Origin: Chitinophagaceae bacterium
Lineage (GTDB): Bacteria; Bacteroidota; Bacteroidia; Chitinophagales; Chitinophagaceae
Assembly (NCBI GenBank): GCA_947454235.1
Contig: CANGIY010000004.1
Location: forward strand, 157,717-221,716
Length of the DNA stretch: 64,000 bases
Reading direction: 5' to 3'
Shown: positions 53,593 through 61,718 of the stretch, in pieces
Position numbering within the stretch: position 1 is the first letter of the stretch
Layout of the letters: every line of letters begins with the position of its first letter
The notes under the pieces: generated by a model
Told to the model about the DNA's origin: nothing
What the model saw: only the letters and a program-made list of their open reading frames with translations
Database searches by the model: none
Position numbers and translations under genes: made by a program

Positions 53593-55986
53593 ATGAGAAA
53601 CTTACTGTTGGTAGTATTATTAATGTCGAATTGGGTTGCAATGGGGCAAAAGAAGACTATGTTACCCAATGGATGGTCGATTACTCCTGCCGGGCAAACT
53701 ATAGATTTAAAAAGCGATTTCCCGTTAAATCTGGCTGTTTCCCCCAATAGGCAATATGCAGCAGTTACCAATAACGGGGTTTCTCAACAGAGTATTCAAC
53801 TCATTGATTTGCAAAAGCAAGTGGTGCTATGTACAGCACCCGTGAGCCACGCATGGTTCGGTCTAAAATTCAGTGACGACGGAAAAAATTTGTACGCCTC
53901 TGGGGGTAATAAAAACCAGATTTACAAATACTGGATTACCCATGATACGCTGGTGCTCACTGATACCATTTTGCTAGGCGCCCGATGGCCTGAAAAAATA
54001 TCGCCTGCAGGCATAGAACTCGCCGATAGACAAAATTTATTATTTGCTGTATCAAAAGAAAGCAACGCATTATATGTGGTTGATTTAGTGACAAAGTCCA
54101 TACAAAAAACAATTCCGCTGGGAGAAAAAGGGTATAACTGTCTGAAGTCGCCCGATAGTAAGAAATTGTATATAAGTGTTTGGGGAGGCGATAAAATTCT
54201 CGTGTACGACATAGCCAAGGGTATTTTGTCTGATTCTGTAAGGGTAGGGCGCAACCCCAATGATTTGGCGATTACAAAAAATGGCAGGTACTTGTTTGTG
54301 GCAAATGCGACCGACAATACGGTTTCGGTGGTGGATACTAAAAACCTGCTGGAGATTGAAGTTTTAAACACCGCTTTGTTTCCCGATGCACCTCAGGGTT
54401 CTACGCCCAATGCACTTGCATTATCACAAGATGAGACTACTTTATACATTGCCAACGCCGACAATAATGATATTTCGGTATTTGATGTGTCTAAACCAGG
54501 GGCATGTTTTTCAAAAGGTTTTATACCCACGGGTTGGTACCCTACAGGGGTTAAAGTGGTAGGCAATAAGTTAGTTGTCATCAACGGCAAGGGAAATAGT
54601 TCATTTCCAAATCCTCAAGGACCACAACCTAGAAAACAGGGTGAGACCGATAATTACAAAAAAGCGAACAGCAAAAGCAACCAATACATTGGCTCTTTAA
54701 TGAAGGGGACATTAGAGACAATTCCTGTGCCTGATGCCAAAGAAATGAAAGAGTATTCAAGGTTGGTGTATGCTAATACCCCTTACACAAAGACTAAGGA
54801 AACAGAAGCAGATGGAGAAAAGAACAATCCTATTCCCACCAAAGCTGATGGTGTTTCGCCGATAAAACATGTGTTTTATGTATTGAAGGAAAATCGAACT
54901 TACGACCAAGTGCTGAGTGATATACGGGGTGGAAATGGCGATACTTCAATATTGCTATTTGGTCAAAAAATAACACCCAACCAGCACAAGCTGGCAACCG
55001 ACTTTGTATTGCTTGATAACTTTTACGTTGATGCAGAAGTAAGTGCCGACGGACATAACTGGAGCCTTGCTGCTTATGCCACCGATTATATAGAAAAAAC
55101 CTGGCCAACGAGTTATGGAGGTAGGGGAGGCACTTATGATTATGCAGGCAATTTCTCAGCCTCGCAACCCAAGATTGGCTATTTGTGGGATTTCGCGATT
55201 AAGAAAGGCCTTACATTCCGTGACTATGGTGAGTTTACCGATGATGACGGTAATTCATTTTCCGCGTCGCTGAAAAACAATATGTGTAAAGACTACCCCG
55301 GCTGGAATCTGAAAATCAAGGACATTGACCGAGAGAAGGTTTGGGAACGCGATTTTGATTCTTTGGTGAAAATGAATGCAGTGCCGCAATTAAATATACT
55401 TTATCTCCCCAACGACCATACAGCAGGACTAAATAAGAAAAACCGCACTCCTGACGCCTATGTAGCAGACAACGACCAGGCAGTAGGGTTATTTATGGAG
55501 CACCTAAGTCACTCGCCTGTGTGGAATGATTGTGCGGTGTTTATTTTGGAAGACGATGCGCAAAATGGTCCCGACCATGTAGATGCACACAGGAGTACTG
55601 CTTATGTGGCAGGGCCTTTTGTAAAACGCAATTTTATCGACCACTCAATGTATTCCACTTCATCAATGCTGAGAACGATTGAATTGATCCTTGGGTTGCC
55701 GCCAATGAGCCAATATGATGCAGGTGCAAAACCGATGTTTAAATGTTTCACCAACAAGAAAGATACGGCCGCTTTTGACCACATAACGCCTTACATTGAT
55801 TTAGATGCTATGAACGAAGCCTACAATGGCTGGCCCGACAATATCAACTTTAAATCGCCCGATAGAGTGCCCGATACTGAAATGACAGAATTAGTGTGGC
55901 ATTACTTTCACCCTAACACCGCAGCACCCAAACCCGTTAGGGCTGCATTCGTTGCTGTTCAGCCATCTGATGACGACGATGATTAA
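53593..55986 (+). CDS. YncE-like beta-propeller fused to an alkaline-phosphatase-superfamily phosphoesterase
   Basis: A 797-residue secreted protein; the signal peptide is MRNLLLVVLLMSNWVAMG, cut before QK. Residues about 35-350 are YVTN propeller repeats (LFVANATDNTVSVVDTK, LYIANADNNDISVFDVSK). Residues about 425-760 form a phosphoesterase domain (VFYVLKENRTYDQVLSDIRG, DAEVSADGHNW, FILEDDAQNGPDHVDAHR) related to type C phospholipases and acid phosphatases. The tail ends in five Asp residues. The start at 53554 would add 13 residues before the signal peptide; 53593 is preferred. Substrate unknown. Confidence 0.88.
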   Translation: MRNLLLVVLLMSNWVAMGQKKTMLPNGWSITPAGQTIDLKSDFPLNLAVSPNRQYAAVTNNGVSQQSIQLIDLQKQVVLCTAPVSHAWFGLKFSDDGKNLYASGGNKNQIYKYWITHDTLVLTDTILLGARWPEKISPAGIELADRQNLLFAVSKESNALYVVDLVTKSIQKTIPLGEKGYNCLKSPDSKKLYISVWGGDKILVYDIAKGILSDSVRVGRNPNDLAITKNGRYLFVANATDNTVSVVDTKNLLEIEVLNTALFPDAPQGSTPNALALSQDETTLYIANADNNDISVFDVSKPGACFSKGFIPTGWYPTGVKVVGNKLVVINGKGNSSFPNPQGPQPRKQGETDNYKKANSKSNQYIGSLMKGTLETIPVPDAKEMKEYSRLVYANTPYTKTKETEADGEKNNPIPTKADGVSPIKHVFYVLKENRTYDQVLSDIRGGNGDTSILLFGQKITPNQHKLATDFVLLDNFYVDAEVSADGHNWSLAAYATDYIEKTWPTSYGGRGGTYDYAGNFSASQPKIGYLWDFAIKKGLTFRDYGEFTDDDGNSFSASLKNNMCKDYPGWNLKIKDIDREKVWERDFDSLVKMNAVPQLNILYLPNDHTAGLNKKNRTPDAYVADNDQAVGLFMEHLSHSPVWNDCAVFILEDDAQNGPDHVDAHRSTAYVAGPFVKRNFIDHSMYSTSSMLRTIELILGLPPMSQYDAGAKPMFKCFTNKKDTAAFDHITPYIDLDAMNEAYNGWPDNINFKSPDRVPDTEMTELVWHYFHPNTAAPKPVRAAFVAVQPSDDDDD

Positions 55987-56024
55987 TCAAGTACTTTTGG
56001 GCTTGAACAGACCGATTTATTGTT

Positions 56025-56032
56025 TATTTTTG
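56025..56032 (+). promoter_or_regulatory. -7 box of the small lipoprotein gene (TATTTTTG)
   Basis: Exact TAnnTTTG match with a TTG 19 bases upstream (56003-56005), the classic spacing. Six bases separate it from the ATG at 56039. Confidence 0.6.
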
Positions 56033-56038
56033 TGGTCT

Positions 56039-56179
56039 ATGCAAAAGAGGATTTTTCAAATTGTTGCTTTATTGCTGGTAGTAGCTTTTGCTTCTTGTTC
56101 AGGAGCGCGTGAAAAACAAAGCAAATTCAGGAAACAACGATATAAATATTCGTACCGTGGTGCGGGTAGGCATTGGTAA
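56039..56179 (+). CDS. Small lipoprotein, 46 residues
   Basis: An ATG at 56039 opens a 46-residue protein: MQKRIFQIVALLLVVAFASC, then a mature tail of 27 residues rich in Lys, Arg, Gly and Tyr. The FASC lipobox shows lipid attachment. The frame is open further upstream (to 55952), but those codons overlap the end of the phosphoesterase gene and lie before a well-spaced promoter. The basic Tyr/Arg-rich tail could bind an acidic surface. It precedes the ogt gene by 9 bases and is probably co-transcribed with it. Function unknown. Confidence 0.7.
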   Translation: MQKRIFQIVALLLVVAFASCSGAREKQSKFRKQRYKYSYRGAGRHW

Positions 56180-56188
56180 TAGCAAGCA

Positions 56189-56716
56189 ATGATTTCAACC
56201 AACATTCTTGAAACTCCGTTCGGAGAAATGATAGCCGGAGTTCGGGATGACGTTGTTTGTCTGTTTGATTTCTACCACCGCAAGAGCATTGACTCTATCA
56301 AACAGCGCGTGGCGCTGCACATGAAGGATTACTACCTTCAGGAAGAAAATCCTATTTTCAAAGAGTTAAGTGCCCAAATCAACGCATTTGCACAAGGGCG
56401 TTTAAAAGAGTTTTCCATTCCAACCGTTTTTTGCGGCACTGATTTTCAAAAGTCAGTTTGGCAGCATATTTCTGAAATACCCTACGGCGAAACACTCACT
56501 TACCAAAAACTGGCGCTCAAAGTAGGTGATGAAAATATGGTACGTGCAGTAGCAGGGGCAACCGGAGATAACTGTTTGGCAATAATAGTTCCTTGCCACC
56601 GAATAATAGGTGCCAATGGCAGTCTCACCGGGTATAGCGGCGGTGTAGATGTGAAAAAGCGACTTTTACAACTTGAAATGGCGAACACGTTGCCAAAGTC
56701 GGGCACCCTTTTTTAG
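56189..56716 (+). CDS. ogt: Methylated-DNA--protein-cysteine methyltransferase
   Basis: A 175-residue suicide repair protein that takes the methyl group from O6-methylguanine. The acceptor Cys136 lies in IVPCHRIIG, and the helix-turn-helix text VWQHISEIPYGETLTYQKLA and the arginine finger VRAVAGATG are in place. The N-terminal ribonuclease-H-like region is short, as in Ogt. There is no Ada regulator domain. It starts 9 bases after the small lipoprotein gene. Confidence 0.95.
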   Translation: MISTNILETPFGEMIAGVRDDVVCLFDFYHRKSIDSIKQRVALHMKDYYLQEENPIFKELSAQINAFAQGRLKEFSIPTVFCGTDFQKSVWQHISEIPYGETLTYQKLALKVGDENMVRAVAGATGDNCLAIIVPCHRIIGANGSLTGYSGGVDVKKRLLQLEMANTLPKSGTLF

Positions 56717-56790
56717 AAGTTGGTTACTTCAGATCATTCCATCCTGAAAAATCTTTGATGCAATTTTCTTTCTATTTGATTGCAAATTCG

Positions 56791-56798
56791 TAATTTTG
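56791..56798 (+). promoter_or_regulatory. -7 box of the 56815 lipoprotein gene (TAATTTTG)
   Basis: Exact TAnnTTTG match, 16 bases before the ATG at 56815. Confidence 0.5.
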
Positions 56799-56814
56799 TT
56801 CAAAATTATTTTCT

Positions 56815-57384
56815 ATGAAAAAACATTCAGTAAAAATTGCGTTTTTCGCTGCCCTATTAGCAGTCTCTACTGTGTACCTCAATTCATGTACAAAACTTGC
56901 TGATTTAGTTCAGTATGATTTGAACATGCAAACTGCCGACCTAGACTTTGTTATTCCGCCTTTCCCAGATACAACAATGACGTTAACAGGTACTCAAACC
57001 ATTAACTACAATGTAGATTCTTTCATTAAGGCTAATACGAAGAATTTGCTCAGCTTCAACAACATTACATCTGCAAAAGTTACATCTTGCAATATCGTGT
57101 TGGAAAATGCAAGTGCGACAAACAACTTTGCAAACTTCAGGTCTTGCAGTGCTTCGTTCACTTCAAATGCAAATTCAACAGCTTACAATATTGGTGCGGC
57201 TAACCCTGCCGATGCTTTCAGCAGTTCTTTGAACCTTTCAGTTGATACAACACAAGATTTGAAAGCATATTTCATCAATGCTAATTCTTTCAATTATTCT
57301 TTAAGTGGTTCATTGCGTCGTCCGTTGACAGATTCGTTGCATGCGCATGTTACTATGACTTACCGTTTACACGTTAAGGGATAG
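56815..57384 (+). CDS. Uncharacterised lipoprotein
   Basis: A 189-residue protein with a lipobox (YLNSC near residue 25). The mature part is rich in Asn, Ser, Thr and Phe with alternating hydrophobic strands (INYNVDSFI, VTSCNIVLENA, LHAHVTMTYRLHVKG), which suggests a single beta-sandwich. I do not recognise the family. It has its own -7 box upstream and a perfect terminator downstream. No catalytic motif is visible; there are two further cysteines in the mature part. Confidence 0.8.
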   Translation: MKKHSVKIAFFAALLAVSTVYLNSCTKLADLVQYDLNMQTADLDFVIPPFPDTTMTLTGTQTINYNVDSFIKANTKNLLSFNNITSAKVTSCNIVLENASATNNFANFRSCSASFTSNANSTAYNIGAANPADAFSSSLNLSVDTTQDLKAYFINANSFNYSLSGSLRRPLTDSLHAHVTMTYRLHVKG

Positions 57385-57413
57385 TTTAAGTTCCGATAAA
57401 AATAGTTATGTTT

Positions 57414-57445
57414 AAACCCCGAATCAGTTCGGGGTTTATTTTTTA
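57414..57445 (+). terminator. Terminator touching the hutI start
   Basis: Stem AAACCCCGAA (57414-57423) with TTCGGGGTTT (57428-57437), loop TCAG, followed by A and TTTTTT, then directly the ATG of hutI at 57445. It ends the lipoprotein gene but leaves no room for a separate hutI promoter between. Confidence 0.8.
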
Positions 57446-58671
57446 TGAGTATACTGATAGTCAATATTAAGAGTTTACTAGGGGTAGAAGCAGCGCATGA
57501 AGCAAAAAGGGTTGTGGCTGGTGCTGACATGAAATTGTTGCCCGAAATCAACAATGCATGGGTGCATATTGATAATGGAATTGTCAAGGCATTTGGCAGC
57601 ATGGAAAACGTTCCTGAAATAAACGCCGATGAAACGATTGATGCAACAGGCAAAATAGTAATGCCTGCTTTTTGTGACAGTCATACGCACCTTGTTTTTG
57701 CCAAATCGCGCCACGGTGAGTTTGTCGATAGAATAAATGGTTTATCGTACGAAGAGATAGCGCGAAGGGGTGGTGGCATTCTCAATTCAGCACGCATGTT
57801 GAATGAAACTGACGAGGCAGAATTATTCGACAACAGCCTGCAACGTCTTGAGCAAGTGGTGAGTCAGGGAACAGGAGCAATTGAAATAAAAAGCGGTTAC
57901 GGACTTTGCCTTGAAGGGGAAATGAAAATGTTGCGCGTAGCTAGGAAACTTAAAGAGCAAACTAAGGTGGCTATTAAAACAAGTTTGTTGGCAGCACACG
58001 CATATCCACTTGAATATAAAGAGAATAAGCAGGGTTACATAAACTTAATTATTAATGAGATTTTACCGAAAGTAGCAGGTGAGGGTCTTGCCGACTACAT
58101 GGATGTTTTTTGTGAGCAGGGCTTTTTTAGTGTAGATGATACTGAACGCCTTTTAGAGGCAGGTTGGAAGTATGGGCTGAAACCTAAAATACACGCCAAC
58201 CAATTGCATTACTCAGGTGGTGTACAAGTAGGTGTTAAAATGAATGCACTGAGTGTTGACCACCTTGAGTGTGTAGGTGATGCAGAAATTGAAGCACTAA
58301 AAGGAAGCAATACCATGCCAACTTTACTGCCCGGTGCTGCTTTCTTTTTAGGTATCCAATACCAGCCTGCGCGAAAAATAATTGATGCAGGCCTGCCTGT
58401 TTGTTTGGCATCAGACTATAACCCGGGTTCATGCCCATCGGGTAATATGCAGTTGTTAATGTCACTGGCATGTACTCAATTGAAAATGAACCCGGAAGAA
58501 GCCATCAACGCAATGACTATCAACGGTGCTGCTGCGATGGAATTGGACAAAGAAATGGGTACCATTAAATTGGGTAAAAAGGCGAAACTCATCATCACAA
58601 AACCAATGCCGCATATTGCATTTATGCCTTATGACTATGGCAATAATTCGGTAGAGCGAGTGATACTGTAA
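57445..58671 (+). CDS. hutI: Imidazolonepropionase
   Basis: A 408-residue amidohydrolase that opens imidazolone propionate in histidine breakdown. The metal motif DSHTHLVFA, the substrate-site text RRGGGILNSARM, the AAHAYPLEYK and HANQLHYSGG histidines and ASDYNPGSCPSG are all present. The length is typical. No hutH, hutU or hutG is near. The ATG at 57445 follows directly on the T-run of a terminator, so its expression is odd; the next ATG codons inside the gene would remove conserved N-terminal strands, so 57445 is kept. Confidence 0.95.
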   Translation: MSILIVNIKSLLGVEAAHEAKRVVAGADMKLLPEINNAWVHIDNGIVKAFGSMENVPEINADETIDATGKIVMPAFCDSHTHLVFAKSRHGEFVDRINGLSYEEIARRGGGILNSARMLNETDEAELFDNSLQRLEQVVSQGTGAIEIKSGYGLCLEGEMKMLRVARKLKEQTKVAIKTSLLAAHAYPLEYKENKQGYINLIINEILPKVAGEGLADYMDVFCEQGFFSVDDTERLLEAGWKYGLKPKIHANQLHYSGGVQVGVKMNALSVDHLECVGDAEIEALKGSNTMPTLLPGAAFFLGIQYQPARKIIDAGLPVCLASDYNPGSCPSGNMQLLMSLACTQLKMNPEEAINAMTINGAAAMELDKEMGTIKLGKKAKLIITKPMPHIAFMPYDYGNNSVERVIL

Positions 58672-58698
58672 TAAAAAACGAGTGGGAAAGATTAGAAA

Positions 58699-60036
58699 AT
58701 GGGACTACTGGATAAACTAAAAAACAAGCACTTTTTATCGCTGGCCGGAAATGGGTTTCTGGCGGTTTTTGGTTTATTAACCATGAAAACCATTTATCAC
58801 TTCATGACATTGAGTGATGCGGGGCTATACATGTATTTTCTGCTGATTTTGTCACTTTCTGACAGCCTACGAAATGGCATGTTGAGCACTGCGACAGTGA
58901 AGTTTTACGCAGGACTTGACCCTGAAAAAGAAGAAGGAAAGGGTGTGTTGGGGGCTGTTTGGTTTCTTGCTATCGCCATAACCTTGCTTTATCTGGTTGC
59001 TGACGGCATATTAATACTTGCATTTGCGGGAAGCGCCAAAACTGAATTGCATTATTATCTCAATTGGCTAGGTATTACTTTTTTGAGCTCTCTGCCATTT
59101 AGTGTAATTTACTGGAAGCTGCAGGCTGAAGAAAATTACTCGTCGCTATTGTGGTTACGCCTTGTAAATAGCCTAAGTACAATATCTGCGTTTCTGGTAT
59201 TGGCTTATTTCAAAAACTTCAATCTTGAGACTGCATTCTTGTACAACTTCCTCACCAATTGCCTGACAAGTGCTGTAGGGCTGCTATTGGGTATGAGTAA
59301 AATAAAGACTGTATTTAGTTACTCAAAAGCCAAGGCAAAAGAGATATTTCACTTTGGTAAGTTCAGTTTGAGCTCGTCATTTCTTTCAACTATGGTCGGA
59401 AGTGTTGATGGATTTATCATTAAAGGACTCCTTGGAAATGAGGCGTTTGCGATTTTTCAGTTGCCGGTTAAAATAATGACCATATTTGATATTCCGCTCA
59501 GGAGTTTTGTAGCAACGGGATTGTCATCGATGGCGGCAGCATTAAATCTTGGCACCATTGCCGACGTTAAAAAGATAATGCTCAAATACGCTGGTATGCT
59601 CACGATGGCTTTTGTGCCTGTTGTTGCCATCGGAATATTGGGTAATAAGCTGGCAATCATTATGCTGGGTGGTTACAAGATGCTTGATACATCGGCCAGT
59701 TTCATTCTTATTTTCATGTTGTGCTATTCTTTGATTGCTCCAATCGACAGGTTCAATGGTGTTACCCTTGACGTAATACACAAGCCGAAGTACAATTTCT
59801 ATAAAGTGATTGTCATGCTTACAGCCAATACCATTGGCGATTTTGTGGCGCTTTATTTGTTCAACGATGTTCGGGCAATTGTAATAGGGTTATTTGCATC
59901 ATACCTTTCTGCGATTTTATACGGCTATTGGGTATTGAACAGATTTATGAGTTATACTTTTGTAGAAATATTGAGGGTTGGGTATGCCGATACAAAAGAA
60001 TTGGTTGCTGGGTTCCTGAACAAGAAGGGAAATTAA
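58699..60036 (+). CDS. Oligosaccharide flippase-like membrane protein (MOP superfamily)
   Basis: A 445-residue protein with about twelve to fourteen membrane segments and no large soluble domain. The N-terminus (LDKLKNKHFLSLAGNGFLAV) and the repeated two-bundle layout, with charged residues in the first and seventh helices, fit polysaccharide flippases of the Wzx/MATE superfamily. Such proteins turn lipid-linked sugars across the inner membrane. No glycosyltransferase cluster lies next to it; hutI is 27 bases upstream and is unrelated in function, although both may be on one transcript. Confidence 0.8.
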   Translation: MGLLDKLKNKHFLSLAGNGFLAVFGLLTMKTIYHFMTLSDAGLYMYFLLILSLSDSLRNGMLSTATVKFYAGLDPEKEEGKGVLGAVWFLAIAITLLYLVADGILILAFAGSAKTELHYYLNWLGITFLSSLPFSVIYWKLQAEENYSSLLWLRLVNSLSTISAFLVLAYFKNFNLETAFLYNFLTNCLTSAVGLLLGMSKIKTVFSYSKAKAKEIFHFGKFSLSSSFLSTMVGSVDGFIIKGLLGNEAFAIFQLPVKIMTIFDIPLRSFVATGLSSMAAALNLGTIADVKKIMLKYAGMLTMAFVPVVAIGILGNKLAIIMLGGYKMLDTSASFILIFMLCYSLIAPIDRFNGVTLDVIHKPKYNFYKVIVMLTANTIGDFVALYLFNDVRAIVIGLFASYLSAILYGYWVLNRFMSYTFVEILRVGYADTKELVAGFLNKKGN

Positions 60037-60106
60037 ATTTACGTCAAATTTCGCTGTACGTTAAACGCTTAGACATTTTTTAATGTCGAAATAATAAATT
60101 CAAATT

Positions 60107-60478
60107 ATGAGCAACGGGAAATTTTTATTGGCACTGATTGGTTTAGTGATGTTATTTCAAGCATCGTTGAATGCACAACACATGCCAAAGCGTTCACCTG
60201 AAGAACGTGCACAAAATCAGGTGAGGTGGATGGATAAGAACCTCAACCTTTCAGAAGAGCAGCACCGCAAGATGTACGACATTGTTTTGAAGTATACACG
60301 TGAAAACGAACAAGTTGCAGGTGAGCCAAAAGGGAGAGGTAAGAAAATGGATAAGATGGCGGTGATGCAAGACAGAGACAAGGAAATTAGGAGCGTTCTT
60401 ACTGTTGACCAATATGATAAATACATGGCGCACATGGAGCAGCAAAAAGAAAAGCGCATGGCGCGCAAGCGGTTTTAA
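60107..60478 (+). CDS. Small secreted Spy/CpxP-like protein
   Basis: A 123-residue protein with a signal peptide (ending near SLNAQ). The mature part is all helical and highly charged: MDKNLNLSEEQHRKMYDIVLKY and VLTVDQYDKYM correspond to the L-T/S-x-x-Q repeats of Spy/CpxP-type periplasmic chaperones. The C-terminus is very basic. A role in envelope stress or metal sensing is likely by family, but not shown. It sits alone, with a terminator directly after. Confidence 0.82.
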   Translation: MSNGKFLLALIGLVMLFQASLNAQHMPKRSPEERAQNQVRWMDKNLNLSEEQHRKMYDIVLKYTRENEQVAGEPKGRGKKMDKMAVMQDRDKEIRSVLTVDQYDKYMAHMEQQKEKRMARKRF

Positions 60479-60492
60479 ACGTCATTTTATAC

Positions 60493-60521
60493 AAGGTTGC
60501 CATCGGGCAACCTTTTTTTTC
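60493..60521 (+). terminator. Terminator after the CpxP-like gene
   Basis: Stem AAGGTTGC with GCAACCTT, 6-base loop, then eight T. Confidence 0.85.
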
Positions 60522-60546
60522 TTAAGATTGTGATGAAATCGCACAA

Positions 60547-61644
60547 ATGAAAATAAAGGTTCAATCATTTTTAGCATTGTTGGTTTGTTGTTTAGTTGCT
60601 TGCTCGCCATTTCAGGCAGGTGCACAAGAGCGCAAATTTCAATTGGCTGACCTGGAGACGATGTATGCTAATGGTTTGGAAAGACAAAATGCCAAAGATT
60701 TTGCCGCGGCAGGAACCATATTCAAGCAATTGCTAAAGCTGGAGCCAAATAACTACTGGACAAAGGCCGGGCTTGCGTACAATTACCTTTCGCTGGGGCA
60801 AAATGATGCCTCTGCATCGATGTATGAAGAAATCAAAGGTTCAACGCTGGCGGGAGACTATGTGTTCCAGTTGATGGCTGAAGCCTATTTACAACTGGGG
60901 CAGTTTAAAAAAGCGCTACATGCGGTTGAAGAGGGTTTAGGGCGTTTTCCAAACTCAGGAAATCTCTTTTTTGAGCAGGGTAAAGTTTTGGAAGCGAAAG
61001 AAGAACTGGCTCCGGCATTGCAATCCTATTTCAAAGGTATCAACGTTTGCCCCGGCAACGATATTAATTTTAAAGCTGCTTTTAGCCTATTGTACACCAA
61101 TAACAGTGGAAACATCTGGTGTCCATTATTGGGTGAAATGTACCTGGCTACAGTACATGAACCATTGGTTGAAGAAGACAGCATTAAGGGGTTGGTTTAC
61201 AAAGCATGGGGTGGATATTTTATAAGCTTGGGAGATGATAAAATAAACCTCGGTAACAACCTTGAGGGTAGGCTCAATAAATTGTTTATTACTCTTACGC
61301 CAATTGTGAGCGACGGTATGAGCGCCGAGAATTTATTGATGGCACACATGCGCCTTATTACATCAGGGGCTACAATAGCCGATAAAGGAGCCATCACCAA
61401 GTGGTTCGACTGGCAGGAAAAAATAGTGCGCGACGGGTATTTTGATATTTACCAACAATGGATGTTCGGAAGTGCAGAGAGTAGGAATCAGTTCAATGCA
61501 TGGTCAGAGTTTCATAAGGGAGCCATTGAAAAGTGGTTGGTGTATTTCAAAGACCATCATTTTACGCCCGATACTGAATTTGGTAAACTGTTTCTAGAAA
61601 ATATTGATTGTAAGGCACTGTTACCTACAAAGAAAAAACGTTAA
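60547..61644 (+). CDS. TPR-repeat lipoprotein or secreted protein
   Basis: A 365-residue protein. The N-terminus has a signal sequence with a possible lipobox (LVAC at residue 19) and a second possible cut at AGAQ near 27, so it may be a lipoprotein or a free periplasmic protein. Residues about 40-180 hold three to four TPR repeats (YLSLGQNDASASMYEEIK, LQLGQFKKALHAVEEGL). The second half is helical and unrecognised. TPR proteins hold complexes together; the partner is unknown. It lies just before the SurA-like gene, with 74 bases between. Confidence 0.82.
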   Translation: MKIKVQSFLALLVCCLVACSPFQAGAQERKFQLADLETMYANGLERQNAKDFAAAGTIFKQLLKLEPNNYWTKAGLAYNYLSLGQNDASASMYEEIKGSTLAGDYVFQLMAEAYLQLGQFKKALHAVEEGLGRFPNSGNLFFEQGKVLEAKEELAPALQSYFKGINVCPGNDINFKAAFSLLYTNNSGNIWCPLLGEMYLATVHEPLVEEDSIKGLVYKAWGGYFISLGDDKINLGNNLEGRLNKLFITLTPIVSDGMSAENLLMAHMRLITSGATIADKGAITKWFDWQEKIVRDGYFDIYQQWMFGSAESRNQFNAWSEFHKGAIEKWLVYFKDHHFTPDTEFGKLFLENIDCKALLPTKKKR

Positions 61645-61718
61645 AAAACGAACGGAGCATGAATATAGATGGTAAATACTATATTTTTGCGATTGGCAGT
61701 TTTCTGCTTTAATAAAAC

